Shown one piece after another: positions 25,990-37,560 of a DNA stretch of 64,000 nt. Under the pieces are notes generated by a model. It made no database searches and was not told the origin of the DNA. It was given only the letters and a program-made list of their open reading frames with translations. The stretch lies in contig UZAN01039837.1 of NCBI GenBank assembly GCA_900618425.1, positions 27,979 to 91,978 of the forward strand. Reading direction: 5' to 3'. Numbering within the stretch: the stretch's first letter is position 1; every line of letters begins with the position of its first letter. This DNA is from Echinostoma caproni. Taxonomy: Eukaryota > Platyhelminthes > Trematoda > Plagiorchiida > Echinostomatidae. The position numbers were made by a program, and so were the translations under genes.

Positions 25990-26125
25990 TCGATAAGCAC
26001 TGGCAAAACCATTCTTTTAATCGAGAAGACATTCTCAATGCAGACCCGGTTACTGCATTGAGAATGACATCTGGAATGATGATGAAACGTCTGCAACACA
26101 ACTGGCAAGCTCGGTGAACAACTGA
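25990..26125. repeat. Fold-back repeat with hammerhead-like core
   Basis: A perfect 13-base stem (CATTCTCAATGCA at 26030-26042 against 26054-26066) encloses an 11-base loop. Weaker complementarity extends outwards. The right side carries AAACGTCTGCAAC and GGCAAGCTCGGTGAAC, collinear with the right arm of the fold-back at 55793-55936, so both belong to one repeat family. Confidence 0.7.
26058..26092 (+). ncRNA. Hammerhead-like core, degenerate
   Basis: TTGAGAA sits where CUGAUGA is expected (26058-26064). A stem II of GACATC/GATGAT with four Watson-Crick pairs and a GU wobble encloses TGGAAT, followed by intact GAAAC at 26084-26088. The changes in the first core block probably abolish activity. 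Confidence 0.5.
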
Positions 26126-28061
26126 ACATAATTTAACATATGTGTCTGCGCCGAACTGTAAGCAGCTCATTACACAGGAAAATCCTTGAATCGCTAAACC
26201 CGTTTTCATGCTTTTTAGTAATACAGGTGATTATATTATGGAATAAATGAATTCATGCTAGTGAGACCTAGCAGGAACGTAACAGTTATTCAGTGCTCAT
26301 TACCAGCTCTCATGGAAATCATTACATTAGTAAAAATAGTGGAATCTATGGAGGATACAAAACTCTGATTGACGAAAGGCACACCAGATGACCAACAGAC
26401 AAAGAAACTTAGTATCTGTTAATTCAAAAGGGAGTGAAAGCATAATGCTAATTGTTGAAAGGTGCCGTAAAGTTTCTTTTTCAAAAAACTATGCTACAAT
26501 ATGAAAATGACCTAAGGTCTGCGTCCGTATTGAGCATCTTGTGCGGATAAAGCACATTGTGTTTCAACCACACACAAAAACGGAAGTTTTCAACAATACG
26601 TTTTAACAATAAATCAATTAAAAAAAACAAACACAACAACAACAACGGATAATTAAGATCAATTTTTTTAGTTCGAATACGTTTGAAGGGAATGTAATTT
26701 CACTAACCGTTAGACCCATTTGCCTTTGACAATTTTGACAGACCTGATATAAAAGTTTGTCGGTTTGTTCTGGCGAGGGATGTTGTTTCTGTGCTTCATC
26801 CTTATCATAGACATCTCTCGAAAATAAATTGTTTCTTTCTACTCTGCCAAACATCGAGCACAATTTAAACCGTTGTCATTTCGCATGAACAGGGACGACA
26901 TTACCGTTTCATCTGACTATTACCACGATTCAGTCAAGCATATGCTCCGAACCGCCAACAATTTGGAGTAATCACAACTTTTGGGAGAGCTCACTTCGCA
27001 CTAACGTAGTCATGACGTATGCGATATATATAATTGAGCACTTTCAACCACCCAATAACTCCCATAAATCTAGATGCACACATGCTCGGACGAGTACCTT
27101 GGTTCCTAGGCGTCATGGCGATGACGCGTTAGGACAAAAACTACTTACCCCATCTACCGACTGAGCCATTTTCAAGTGTGATTGTTTCTGTAAGAAAAAC
27201 CGTTACCTAAATGTGGAAATGTAACACCAACGACTATTCGACTTAAACTCGTTGTTTGGGTAAATCACATGGTCCAGGGGAATGGAATCAACAGGTGCAC
27301 AACAAGACCTTATCACTGATCACAAGGACTATATGTGATTTGGCGAGTTTTACCATGTGCAGATAGCTACAAATCACAGGGGAAGTAAACGCAGCGGTTT
27401 GTTATCCTCGATTCACTTCACTCACCTGCCAGAACACGTGACTGCAATTCAACCTTTCGGTTGTGTAATGATCCCAAGGTTAATCTATCAAAAACTACTG
27501 AATTTTTAACCAGTAATCAATACAGTTTATGATAACTCGATGTACAAAACGCATCGTTTGTCCTCTATTGGATATGATAAAATAGAGTTTGTTCAATATC
27601 GCTATCTGATGTCAGCAGAAAACTGATTTATTGGGTAAATTTGATCACGAATCAACCAGCTTTCCACTTCAGACTGCGTCATTTATTACGAATGGATCTC
27701 AATAGTCCAGTTCATTTAGTGTATCATAATGCCATTTGTGATTAAATTGTACTATATGATCAACGATCCTTAGAACTAGAACATGTTATACTTTGTAGTA
27801 TCCTACAACACACAACGACTTGTATCAGCTCCATGTTCGTAGTTGCGTAACCAACTCTTTCACGTTGGCCTGACTATACCAGGTTATTTCAGTGTATACC
27901 AATACTCACAGCTTGTGTGCCCATACGACGAGTTTTTTTACGCGATGCCACTAGGTCTTTGTTTGTATTTGAAACTTGCAAAACCGTCTTGGATTTTATC
28001 CGTTCTGTCTTGCCCATGATTTACAAACACGCGAAAATACTTATTCCATAGTTGTCATATA
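26126..28061. other. No gene; simple repeat
   Basis: Contains an (ACA)n run near 26624-26648. No other recognised feature. Confidence 0.5.
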
Positions 28062-28260
28062 CAGGTATTGATCAAACTCGTTCTACATGATTCTCATTTT
28101 TGAAATACACTTCAAACTATAATATCACACGTCAATAGCGATAGCCATTGGGTGAAGAGTATTTATTCTGAACTTTACCTCATAATCAATTTTTTTAGTT
28201 CTCTCATATCGCAGTTTGTTTTGTGCGAACTTGGATGTTGCGACAAAATTTGTAGTATTT
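28062..28260 (+). repeat. Diverged direct repeat, copy 2
   Basis: Second copy of the repeat at 25779-25975, about 2.3 kb away in the same orientation, with many substitutions. Confidence 0.7.
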
Positions 28261-30459
28261 CGAAATTTACAGCTGATAGTTGAAAACTATTTTATGCAAA
28301 AGATGAAAGTTCATTCTTTACAATAAATGCAGTAGAATAACTGGAAGAAGACCGGAGAGGAATAACTTAATGTGATAATGTTATCAATGATATTAATAAA
28401 TGTGAATAGAAGACACTATAGACTACACAATTGCATCAGATCGTACTAGATTGACTTTCAGAGGATTGATATTCAAATCAATTCGCTAGTAGGCTACGAT
28501 AGCAAATCAGTGAACAGTTTTCTTCATAAAACGTTTCATTTTTTGCATAAAAACACACTTCTTAACCGAAATGAAACTGTTTTTTTCGCTTGAAACTTTT
28601 TAATTTTGTCTTTTTGTCTCGTTTCTTTTCGACTTTCAAGGTTAATCTAAAAGTTGTTTTCTATCTTAGTGTTTTCCACCTCAGGAACTATGTTGCAATC
28701 CTTCCGGGATAGTAGAGTTTTATCTCAAAGTCGTAAGTGATTGTCAAATTTTGCCGAATCACCCGATAGTGAGGACGGACTGGTTTGCAGATAGAAGGCT
28801 CATGCCTCTCGTTTTATCCTGCCTGTAAGTTTGGTTTCAGTTTGTGTGGCTTTTGTAACTTAGTGTCATTCACGCTGAGTGTGCGTGATAGTATTCAATT
28901 CGCTTTGACTTAGCAACCTTCTGCTCAGCCAATACTACCAAGATATTTTGCACTAATTTCTCCAATCGCGATTATTTATAATTTTGCTTTTGGAAATTGT
29001 ACCCGCGATTTCTGTTTTCATCATCCATATGGCTTTGCGAAGAAAGACAGACAAAAATATCGAATCTGGGTGCAAGAAACGTTTTATACTGCGCTCGATT
29101 TGATACTCTGTTGTTCTAAAGAACAAGAAGAACACATTGTTTCAAGTACTAAGATGTACTTTCCATTGGAATCTGCCTGTTTTTTTAGATTAGAAGTCTA
29201 CTATTGAACAGCCCATACAAGCTTCCATATAGTGAAGACAATTCAAAGCGGACTGCGTTGTTTATTTTGTTAACCTGATATCAGTCACTTGCATACATGG
29301 ATCAGCAATGACTAATGTATGCGAAGATTGACTGACCATTCGCGACGGGTAATGAGACTGTCAGTGTGAGATCAGGAATGCCAAAATGTGATTGGTAGAC
29401 GCAATGTGCATTAAGTGGCTTCATTGGGCAAAAGAGATTAGGCCTCTTTGCTCGACAAAGCATCTTAAATCTGGCTCAATAATAGTGATCATTGTATTGT
29501 AAAGCCTTGGATCACATATAATAGATAATTTCTCGCTATCCCGTTTGTATCACCATCATAGAAGTGATATCGGAGAGCTTTGTATCAAAGGTGGAAGTCC
29601 GGTTGTTCTATAATGCCAATGATTTCTAAGCATACTTTAAACTGATCCCAGGCAGTTCAAATGAATTGTCTGGAATTCTAAAAGATGAGTCTTAATCCTT
29701 AGTTGACTTTCGACCATAACTTATCTTCCTCTCGACCCTGTTTGCTGAGACAATGAATACCTATTACTGAATATTCTTTATTGGCATGTGTGACATATGC
29801 TTCAGTTATCGTACTCGATAAAAGTTCGGCATTAAGAACGTTCAAACGGTCCGGTTAATTCACTTATCTTCCCCATCTCGATTGTCCTCAGTTTCTCGGT
29901 AGCTCAGTTCAATACGATCTACATAGTGAGGTCCGAACGTGAAGCCTGTCTTTTAACGGTGTTCAACACATGCCTGCACCATGAAGCAACACTGCTTGAA
30001 CTACTACTGCTACTATTACGGCACGTATTTTACTCTCCACAGACAGTAAGGTGTTGCGTCAAGTAGCAGACGTCCATTCTTATGCGTGAACACATTTCGT
30101 CGATAAGTTATCCTCCAGGGAAGATATAGCTGCCCATCTAAAAAGCTTTGTCTCCAGTGAACCCAATGAAGTTGGAATTGTTAAATCGCCGACACCGTGT
30201 AACGGCATATTGCAAATTTGTTAGTTGCAATGCGTGTTAAATGTCTACCAAACGTCTCACAAACGAATTCGATAAATAAAATGTGGGCCTGCATCTCTAT
30301 CCAGCTTTGTTCGATTAAACCAAAAGATTAACTGTATCCGTTTTGATGATCCAACTGGCATGACTGAATATAACGTTTGCTGTATAGATGTAGGAGTTAG
30401 TTCGTTGAAGGGGTTTCTTAATTCGTTTTTGAGCGTAAATAGCTGGTAGATAGGTTCAT
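28261..30459. other. No supportable gene
   Basis: AT-rich sequence, small frames only. Confidence 0.5.
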
Positions 30460-30640
30460 GCTAAGTTCAACGAGGAGAAACTTAACTGTTAGGATGTAAC
30501 ATGCACTGTGCGCAAGTTCTTGCCTGCCACGCAACACTCTAACTACAAAATGTTGGCAGCCGTTTCGTGAGCCCCGTGATCCAATATTTCTTTTCAAACA
30601 TCCAAGGGTCTCTAAAATGTTCTCCTTATAACAAAATGAG
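30460..30640 (-). mobile_element. Degenerate family-2-like SINE fragment
   Basis: On the minus strand, GTAGTTAGAGTGTTGCGTGG, then GGCAGGCAAGAACTTGCGCA and CACAGTGCAT align with the B-box-to-hammerhead stretch of the element at 48360-48530. No ribozyme core survives. Confidence 0.35.
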
Positions 30641-32449
30641 CTCAAGATGTATCAGAAGTGAAATTTGGTTTATCAACTCTTGGTCATGCACAAACAATAG
30701 ACGTTTCATTTAAGCATCATAGATTAGACTCCTTTTGAACAGCTTGTCGGACGATTCTTGTGATAAACAGGTTCATTGCGATTAGTTTTGTTACATTCGA
30801 TCAAAAAAACGGATTTTTCTAATTCCACAGGTCTAATCGAAACTGAAGCAACGGGTCCCTGTGAAACACTTCCCGGTTCGTATAGATAACAGCATTTATA
30901 CTGGAGTAAACTTTTTCCAACTAATAATTAACAAGCCTTGGTCAGTCCTTGTAGATGTGAATTTCTTGATCTCTTTATACTCAGTAGATGGAATGATTCA
31001 GAATGTAGCGGATACTCCCATTTTCTCAGTAGTGGTTGACCTAGACCATGATGAGTAAGAGGTAACTGAAGAGGATGCAACAGTTTTTGTTTACAATAAA
31101 TTAACATTGATACTAATTAAGGTGTGAAGTTTATGTTAGCTAATAATCGATTGGTTTGCCTTTGTTCTTTAGGAATTTTTCGACTCTCTTCGGCAACGAA
31201 TCCACCACCATGAAGTCATTTTCCACTTTGTGCTCCATTACGTGCCACACTTTTGTCTCTCTCATGAAATTCTATTCCTGTCCTAAAATGTTGTCCATAC
31301 CTAAAGCATTAATACAGGTGATAAATATAACCAAAATGCATTTGATCATACAGGAATTATTTTAGTGCATCACAATCGGCCAGTATTGTTCATGGTTGAG
31401 GCGATGGGCATAGTTTGGGATTTGAATTTATCTTATCCGTCTGTGGTTTTAGAAGAACTAAATCCGTTCCTCGATTCGTCAACCAGAAATTGTGAGGCAA
31501 ACTGCACAGTTTATTTGTTTAAAAATTGTTTAAAACATTGTGTTTAGCCAATAAAATATTGGAAACACTTACGTTGATACCATATGCACCCTAACAGCAT
31601 TACTCTCAGACACCATGTTATCAACTAAGTGGATACAATTAGACCCTAGAATTTCGCGTTCGAAAGTTTACTTGAAAAACGTTAAACTGATAACCGATGG
31701 CTGCTGAATCGAATACTGAGCCCTCCAACACACCTCAAGTTCTATTCCCGAACAGACCAGAGCGTACATTTACAAAGTTTTCAATGTTCAATGATATCAC
31801 GTTACGATCAAAGCCTTGACTCCCTGCTCCAAATTTTGTTTCTCGAGTTGCAAATTTATTACACTGAAACTGTAAGTACCAGTGTAAGTTTGATTGGGGC
31901 AAAAGACTGATCTTTCACCGCGGTAGAAGATTTATAACGAATAAACTCATCATTAGTCACAGCTTTCTATTAAGTTCGGCATCACTAAACTCGTAATCGA
32001 GGCCTTCTGACACGGAAGCATTTCAACGGGCTTATAGAATTACAAAGAGACCAGTGAATTCTTCTGAGCAGATCCGATAACGAAGTTGACACTATTGTGA
32101 TTTATCATTTCTTGATGTTAATTTAGCGAGACTTTGGAATGGTTCCATTCACCGGATAGATCACCAAAAGGCCCGATGACACAAAACTTTCATAAACTTC
32201 CATAGTTTTTCACCACTAACTGACAAGTGTAGCTTGGTGGTTGATAGAGTAAGACTCATCTGCTCAGAAGACGCATTAGAAATAGAATTAGCAGTGGTGC
32301 AAATGGGAATATCAAAAAATGGCTGCCCGGAAACGTGCATTGATCACAAAAGGTCTGAAAGAACAAAATAGTCGCGTACAGCTAGAGCTCAGAAAAAGAC
32401 TTCGATCATCCAAAGAGATTCAGTAACCGAAAGGGTTACTCCAGTCCCG
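30641..32449. other. No firm gene; possible exon-like frames
   Basis: Plus-strand frames at 30861-31058, 31156-31365 and 31365-31547 are protein-like, and acceptor-like TTTGTTCTTTAG (before 31174) and GGAATTATTTTAG (before 31366) are present. Phases cannot be joined without a stop, so I do not call a gene. Confidence 0.25.
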
Positions 32450-32878
32450 AATGTTGCAGTTAAGACAACGTTCGATGCTGCCAAACTGAGATGCGTGTTT
32501 TACACACCACCCATCATCCAATGTTTGAACCATAATAAAATATCTCCGTTGACCTCGTCAATGCCCATCTACTAAGTCCGAAAGACATGTGGTGACACTT
32601 ACATAGGTCGTACGACAGAGCAGCTCTCTAAGGGCATCAAGGAACATCAAGAAACGCGGAGGAAATGAAGTAATCTCCAGTTAACTTGTTGCACACTCAA
32701 TCAAGACTGGGCGCAGGGTGGATTCGGATTTCACCGTATTTTACCACATCCCACAACACAAGTACAAGGCTGTTCCAATTAAAAAGCGCTGGCGACGGTT
32801 GAGGCAATTATCATTCGCTTGTTGAAACCAGAATTGTGCGCTGAAAAATTAATTGTTCCGGCCCTCGAACTTCCTTGG
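32450..32878 (+). pseudogene. Penelope-like element, C-terminal GIY-YIG endonuclease remnant
   Basis: Penelope-like retroelements fuse a telomerase-related reverse transcriptase to a GIY-YIG nuclease that nicks the target. Here the linker reads KLRCVFYTPPII near 32485, followed by SPLTSSMPIY, a stop, and then the nuclease core CGDTYIGRT near 32590 and QLSKGIKEHQ. After a frame disruption the C-terminal signature reads EAIIIRLLKPELC, then ALELPW, at 32800-32875, as at the end of these proteins. The first half-motif (normally CxY) has become PIY. Stops and frame shifts show it is dead. The reverse-transcriptase part upstream is not recognisable. The order of motifs makes the family call strong. 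Confidence 0.85.
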
Positions 32879-33540
32879 GACAACATCACGCAGAAGAGTT
32901 GTGATGATCCCAAATCGATTCCATATTTGTTTTGAGACGGACATACTCAAATATTCACATTCATCTACAGACAATATTTCAGACTGGTTTATTCTGTGTG
33001 ATGAAGAAATTACTGCTCACGTAGTTATCCGAACTCACTATGCAAAAACCTGTATCCTGAATCATAAAAATCCTATTTAAATAGCATTCAGCTAACAGAA
33101 AATTCATTAAAGAAAAAAATTATTTTGTATGCAGTAAAGTCTTTTTCATTGGTAATCGGAGCCTCTATGCTAGGCCATATACCGTTGACAAAGCTTGATA
33201 ATTATACTTCAGAAACCCGTTCCCTGCAGATCGCTACTAGTCTTTCAATACTTTTAACTTTGAATTTTAATCTATACCATTCGGATCAATCTTGTGGATA
33301 AACTTAAAGAAAATACATTCTAGTCATATGAGTGGTCGCGGTATACACTGCATGTCCTGCAAGAGGGAGGTTTTTCGCCTTGTCAGTAGCGAATTTAATT
33401 TTTAATTCAGCATATTCGACCGATTCGGACTGAACAGGAAGGCATCACTGATACTCAGTCAGTTCTTACATCGAATAGAGCAGCTTACTCGCATTTGACT
33501 CTCAGGTACTTGTGAGTATTGATGTGGGATAATTGATATT
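32879..33540. other. No supportable gene
   Basis: May include the 3' end of the Penelope-like element; nothing else seen. Confidence 0.4.
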
Positions 33541-33775
33541 GACTGGTCTGACTGAATATCATTCGGACTTCAGTTTCACATACATTCCTCAGTTCATCGA
33601 TTCAACAATGCACTCGGAAGCACTGGACTCGAGTTTCGCTCTTATTAAAGCTCAGCGGTAATGCATATCCACCGTCCCATTCGGGATTTGAAATTCCGAC
33701 CCATCGCATAGAAGGCGTGTGCGTTACCACTACGCCAAACCACACCACTTCTCACAAGTTACTGGTTTGCGGCAA
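33541..33775 (-). mobile_element. tRNA-derived SINE, family 4, minus-strand copy
   Basis: On the minus strand the head has an A box TGGCGTAGTGG and a B-box-like GGAATTTCAAATCCC, followed by GGGACGGTGGATATGC, GCTGAGCTTTAAT and a tail with GAACTGAGGAATGTATGTG. It faces an opposite copy at 33925. Confidence 0.85.
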
Positions 33776-33924
33776 ATCAGCCCGTAGCCTGCATCAAGGT
33801 CCTGACTTGGTGGAAAAATTTCGATTGGAGTTAATAGATTGTCATCCGTGTCGGTCAAGATGAACTGACTATCACTGAAGACGACACCTGAAAAAACATA
33901 AATTAGCAGTTTGTTTCAGCCATG

Positions 33925-34105
33925 ACATGCAATGGGTCCGGAGTTCAAATCTCAGACGGGACGGTGGATATGCACTACTGCTGAGCTCTAATTAGAGTGA
34001 AACTGGAAGATAGTTCTTCCGAGTGTATGGTTGAATTGATGAACTGACGATTGCACATGAAGGTGAAATCCGAAGGATAGTCAGTCACATCAGTCAAGAG
34101 CAGCG
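33925..34105 (+). mobile_element. tRNA-derived SINE, family 4, plus-strand copy
   Basis: Carries CAATGGGTC, a B-box-like GGAGTTCAAATCTC, GGGACGGTGGATATGC, TACTGCTGAGCTCTAATTAG and a tail with GATGAACTGACGATTGCAC. The A-box half is eroded. With the minus copy at 33541-33775 it forms a large imperfect inverted repeat with a spacer of about 150 bases. Confidence 0.85.
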
Positions 34106-35666
34106 TACCACACCGTATCCGAAGCATCACGAGAACCTCATTCCGTTTACAAAGCCCACTTCACCTTTAAACTCAAAACTATCATCTTTCTGCCTATTAT
34201 TCGTGTATGAAATGTTTCTGCATCTATTGGAACTGCATTCTTACATAAGGATTTTTACCAATGACTCCGATATATTGCTGACTATTAGGGCGGCTGTCAG
34301 TCATCCAAGTGATTTAGACGATTGCTTGACATTCAAAGAACAGTTTTTCAACATTTGTCTTAGTGTAGGATCCTTACCTCGCAATGCACACGGTCATTTT
34401 CAGACGTCAGATGTTGTACAGTTCACCTTCCTCCCATATCTATTTTACCTTTGATATAACCTACCGTTTGTCCTAGTTGTTTGACCAATATCACAGAGAC
34501 AGCAACATACGCGGATTTCGTCGAATCGATTTTATGCACTCGTACATCACAGATCATGTTTTGTTTGGCAGACTATACAACAAAATAATGAACATCGCGG
34601 TTTCTCACCGCTGGAAAGTCTGACAAGTAACTCGTAACCTGCTATTACGCATTCAATCCGAAACGGTGTGGACAGTAGATACTTAGTTCTTCCTCAATGA
34701 AGTCACCTGGCATTTGTGAGCATAGCCCAAGAATGCCGTCGAAGTGTCCGACTGAGCCCATTCACAATAATCGAGTCATCTGGGAGCAGCTATTGCAGTT
34801 TGTGTTTGATTTGTTTTGGTGAGAAGAAGTTTTCTTTCTTTTATCAATGGTCTGGGTACATCCAGACGAGTAGTTCAATGCTTCATCGTTCACAGACTGG
34901 AGAACAAACTAGTTAATTTTCTTCTCAGGAATCTGTGCTCACGCTCTTGCAAGAAAATATTTTCCACAATTATAAATTGCTGGAAGCAAGCTTCTTTGTC
35001 TTCCGTCGTTTCACTCAACGTGCAAATTAGGGAAACATGTTCAGCCCACCATTTATTGTACGGCTTATGTTTTGTGTGAACGATAGTTTGACTGCTCATG
35101 ATGAGCGCGTAGCTAGGCCATTGATGTAAACCTTATTATTGAAATGCGAAAATTCACTGTGCTCATTCTGTTTTGAGTATACACCCGGACGATGCAGACA
35201 AACTCTCTTTGATTTATAAATTACCTGGTCTCTGTAGTTCAGGGTTCGTCTAGCACTCGTGAAACAGTCTTGGTTTCTCCATTGCAGAAAGGATTGAGGT
35301 CATACTGGACCCAACCAATGTCCCCTTATACGTTGTTTATGTACTGCTCATATGGTAGTTGCTTCGTGACATTGGTGCTCAGACTGGGAGTGTGTGTAAA
35401 ATGGCTGCGTCTGTGAATCTGGTTTGAAGGCACACGCATGAATACTGCCTATGACAGGAGTAAACACGCTCGAAACTTGGTGCTCTGTGACATTCGGTAC
35501 TGCTATCGATACGTATCAAACAGACCAGCGTTCGTAGAATTCAGCATGAGCTTTTTGGTCGGATAATCTTGGAATATGAACAATACAAATGATTTCATCG
35601 AAACTATGTGCTTCCCGCTGGGCAGAGATATGCGGCATTGTAGGAGTCCCCGAAACATTGTACAAC
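34106..35666. other. No supportable gene
   Basis: Plus-strand frames at 34203-34454 (83 codons) and 34816-35079 (87 codons) are protein-like but unrecognised and lack paired splice sites. Confidence 0.4.
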
Positions 35667-35697
35667 AGAAAACTGTGATCAGTGATCACAGTTTTCT
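35667..35697. repeat. Perfect 31-base palindrome
   Basis: 15-base arms (AGAAAACTGTGATCA and its complement) with a single G at the centre, 35682. No mismatches. It is not followed by a T-run typical of a terminator. Confidence 0.95.
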
Positions 35698-37099
35698 AAA
35701 CCGGTTTTTGGTTTTTGAACACCCAGTCACATTTGAAACTGTTAGCCAGTAGGGTAATTTTGGGTTCTATTTCCACAGCCCACGCAAAACCACGAAATCG
35801 ATACTACTTCAGCTGCCGCGCACGTTGAAACATCCAAACACTCATCAACTGACACACAGAACGACAAAATGTATTCAGTGTGGACTGAAAAACGAAAAAT
35901 CCAATCAACAACACAACAACAACTAGGATTGCAATCAACCAAAACCACAAGTGCATCGAATCGTTCGGCAATTTTGTCACACTGAACGAAAACGAAATTG
36001 ACGAACAGTCTCAGTAAACTTGTGAATCGAATAGACCAATCACCTACAACCAAAACGTGCTAAATCATGTGGAACAATCAATCACTATTATCGAAGCAAA
36101 CCTACCTACTACACGACAGAACGTCCAATCTTGCGAGGTAAATTATTTTTAACGGACACAGAAAAATGTTGCCGATAAATGAGCAACCCGTGGTTAGTTT
36201 CCTCTTATATTCTAATAATGACATAGTTCTCCTCGTTTGAAGTGAAATAAAAATTGGCAAGCCTGACCAGTCGACGATTCGATCATTACGTTGGCGGGAA
36301 AATCAATACAATCATGAAAAGATGCACGACGCATGCGGGAACAACCGTGAATAGACGCACAAAGCTTGGGGAGTGATTACGCCAACCAGCAACCAAAGAC
36401 AATAGCAAAATGTGTGTAACAAAATGGCCTACGAGTTGAAAGCAGCAAACCTCATATTGATCATGAGTTTGGTTGAAAATTCATTCTTTGTGTCAGATAC
36501 AATTCACTACAAAAATTGATTAGATGCAGTTATGATCTACAGTTGACTGCAATGTGCTTCTTACGAACCGTTCTTTTTCATCTGCGAAATAAATAGCATC
36601 TACTTATTTAGGGTGATTTTGTTGTCTAAAGTTGACTGACAAGCTGGTTATCCATGCCTGCGGTCGAGGCATTGATTGATTCATCCGCTGTTTGATTTGC
36701 GGAATGCTTGAATGCCTGTTCCACGGCATTCGGATGTCGTGTGACGCATAAGCCGTTTGTTGGCTTCCTCTCCTACCTGTTGACTGTTTCTGTTTGCTCC
36801 CTGGCCTATGGGTCAAGCTCTCTACAAAAAACACACTGCATAATTGACTGCATGTTTATTTATTTGCTTGAACGGGATACAATAATTGCTTTATCCCCAA
36901 GTGATTGTATTCATGTTGTGGTCCACATTAAGTAAAACACATGTTTGAGAAATACAGTGTACACACAATGAACAACACCTGGTGGCTGAGTTTGTGTGCA
37001 GTTACGTGCATTCATGTGAATATCAACAGGTAAATGTAGTGTACATTATCCCTAAAGAATGGTGGGTGAGAACCTCCGTTAAATCCATTATCACCCTTG
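35698..37099. other. No supportable gene
   Basis: A Thr/Gln/Asn-rich plus-strand frame follows an acceptor-like CTATTTCCACAG near 35778 but ends after about 70 codons. No family match. Confidence 0.4.
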
Positions 37100-37295
37100 T
37101 TTAGCCATATCTGGTGCGACCGGGCGGTCGAGTGGATGAAATCATCAAAATAAGCCTACCACCATTACTCACTACATTCGCATTTCTTTATTTTCCCCAG
37201 GCTACCTTTGCATGGTTGTGACGCCCTTCCTGAAGGATGACTGTGCTTAATAAATAAAACAATAATTAATAAATAAATAAAACAGAAATTAAAAA
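37100..37295 (+). mobile_element. tRNA-derived SINE, family 3, degenerate copy
   Basis: A head-like GGGCGGTCGAGTGGATG near 37120 is followed, after a decayed B-box region, by the family tail CCAGGCTACCTTTGCATGG, CCCTTCCTGAAGGATGACTG and an AATAAATAAAA-rich end. The tail is collinear with 45838-45915. Confidence 0.75.
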
Positions 37296-37419
37296 CATTT
37301 ATTGTGTTTGAAAAATTACAAATAACAGAAACGGGCCTAGTTTCTCTGATGTGTGTTTTCCATAAATTTCTTGAATACAGCGTGCTGTATTGTGTATATT
37401 CAAAATTGGAAACAATTTG

Positions 37420-37560
37420 GTCAGCCACCTGAAGATCGAGTGGGTAATATGGTTACTCTCTCCTTGTGAGATCCCGGGCTCAACCCCCACTCCTGCTGAG
37501 TCCCAAACAGATAGAAACAGCAACACAGTGCTTCATAGCTTATTAGCTTCCACCCCATAT
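37420..37560 (+). mobile_element. Hammerhead SINE (family 2), plus-strand copy
   Basis: tRNA-like head with A-box-like GATCGAGTGGGTAATATGG near 37436 and B-box-like GGGCTCAACCCC near 37478, followed immediately by a degenerate hammerhead core (37488-37530) and a short tail. Confidence 0.75.
37488..37530 (+). ncRNA. Hammerhead-like core (family 2), degenerate
   Basis: CTGCTGA at 37493-37499 replaces CTGATGA. The stem II 5' side and loop read GTCC then CAAACA, but the 3' side is broken (GATA). GAAAC is intact at 37514-37518. The 3' stem I strand CAGTG lies at 37526-37530, preceded by ACA instead of GTC. Inactive by inspection. Confidence 0.6.

Noticed and set aside
27130..27172. Reverse-strand TGGCTCAGTCGGTAGATG, a good tRNA A-box-like string
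   Set aside because: No B box at a sensible distance and no cloverleaf; at most a fragment of an unrecognised SINE.
32228..32250. TAGCTTGGTGGTTGATAG as a tRNA A box
   Set aside because: No B box downstream; isolated similarity.
35742..36053. 103-codon Cys/Val-rich minus-strand frame
   Set aside because: Complement of a Gln/Thr/Asn-rich stretch; no motif, and a competing plus-strand frame exists.
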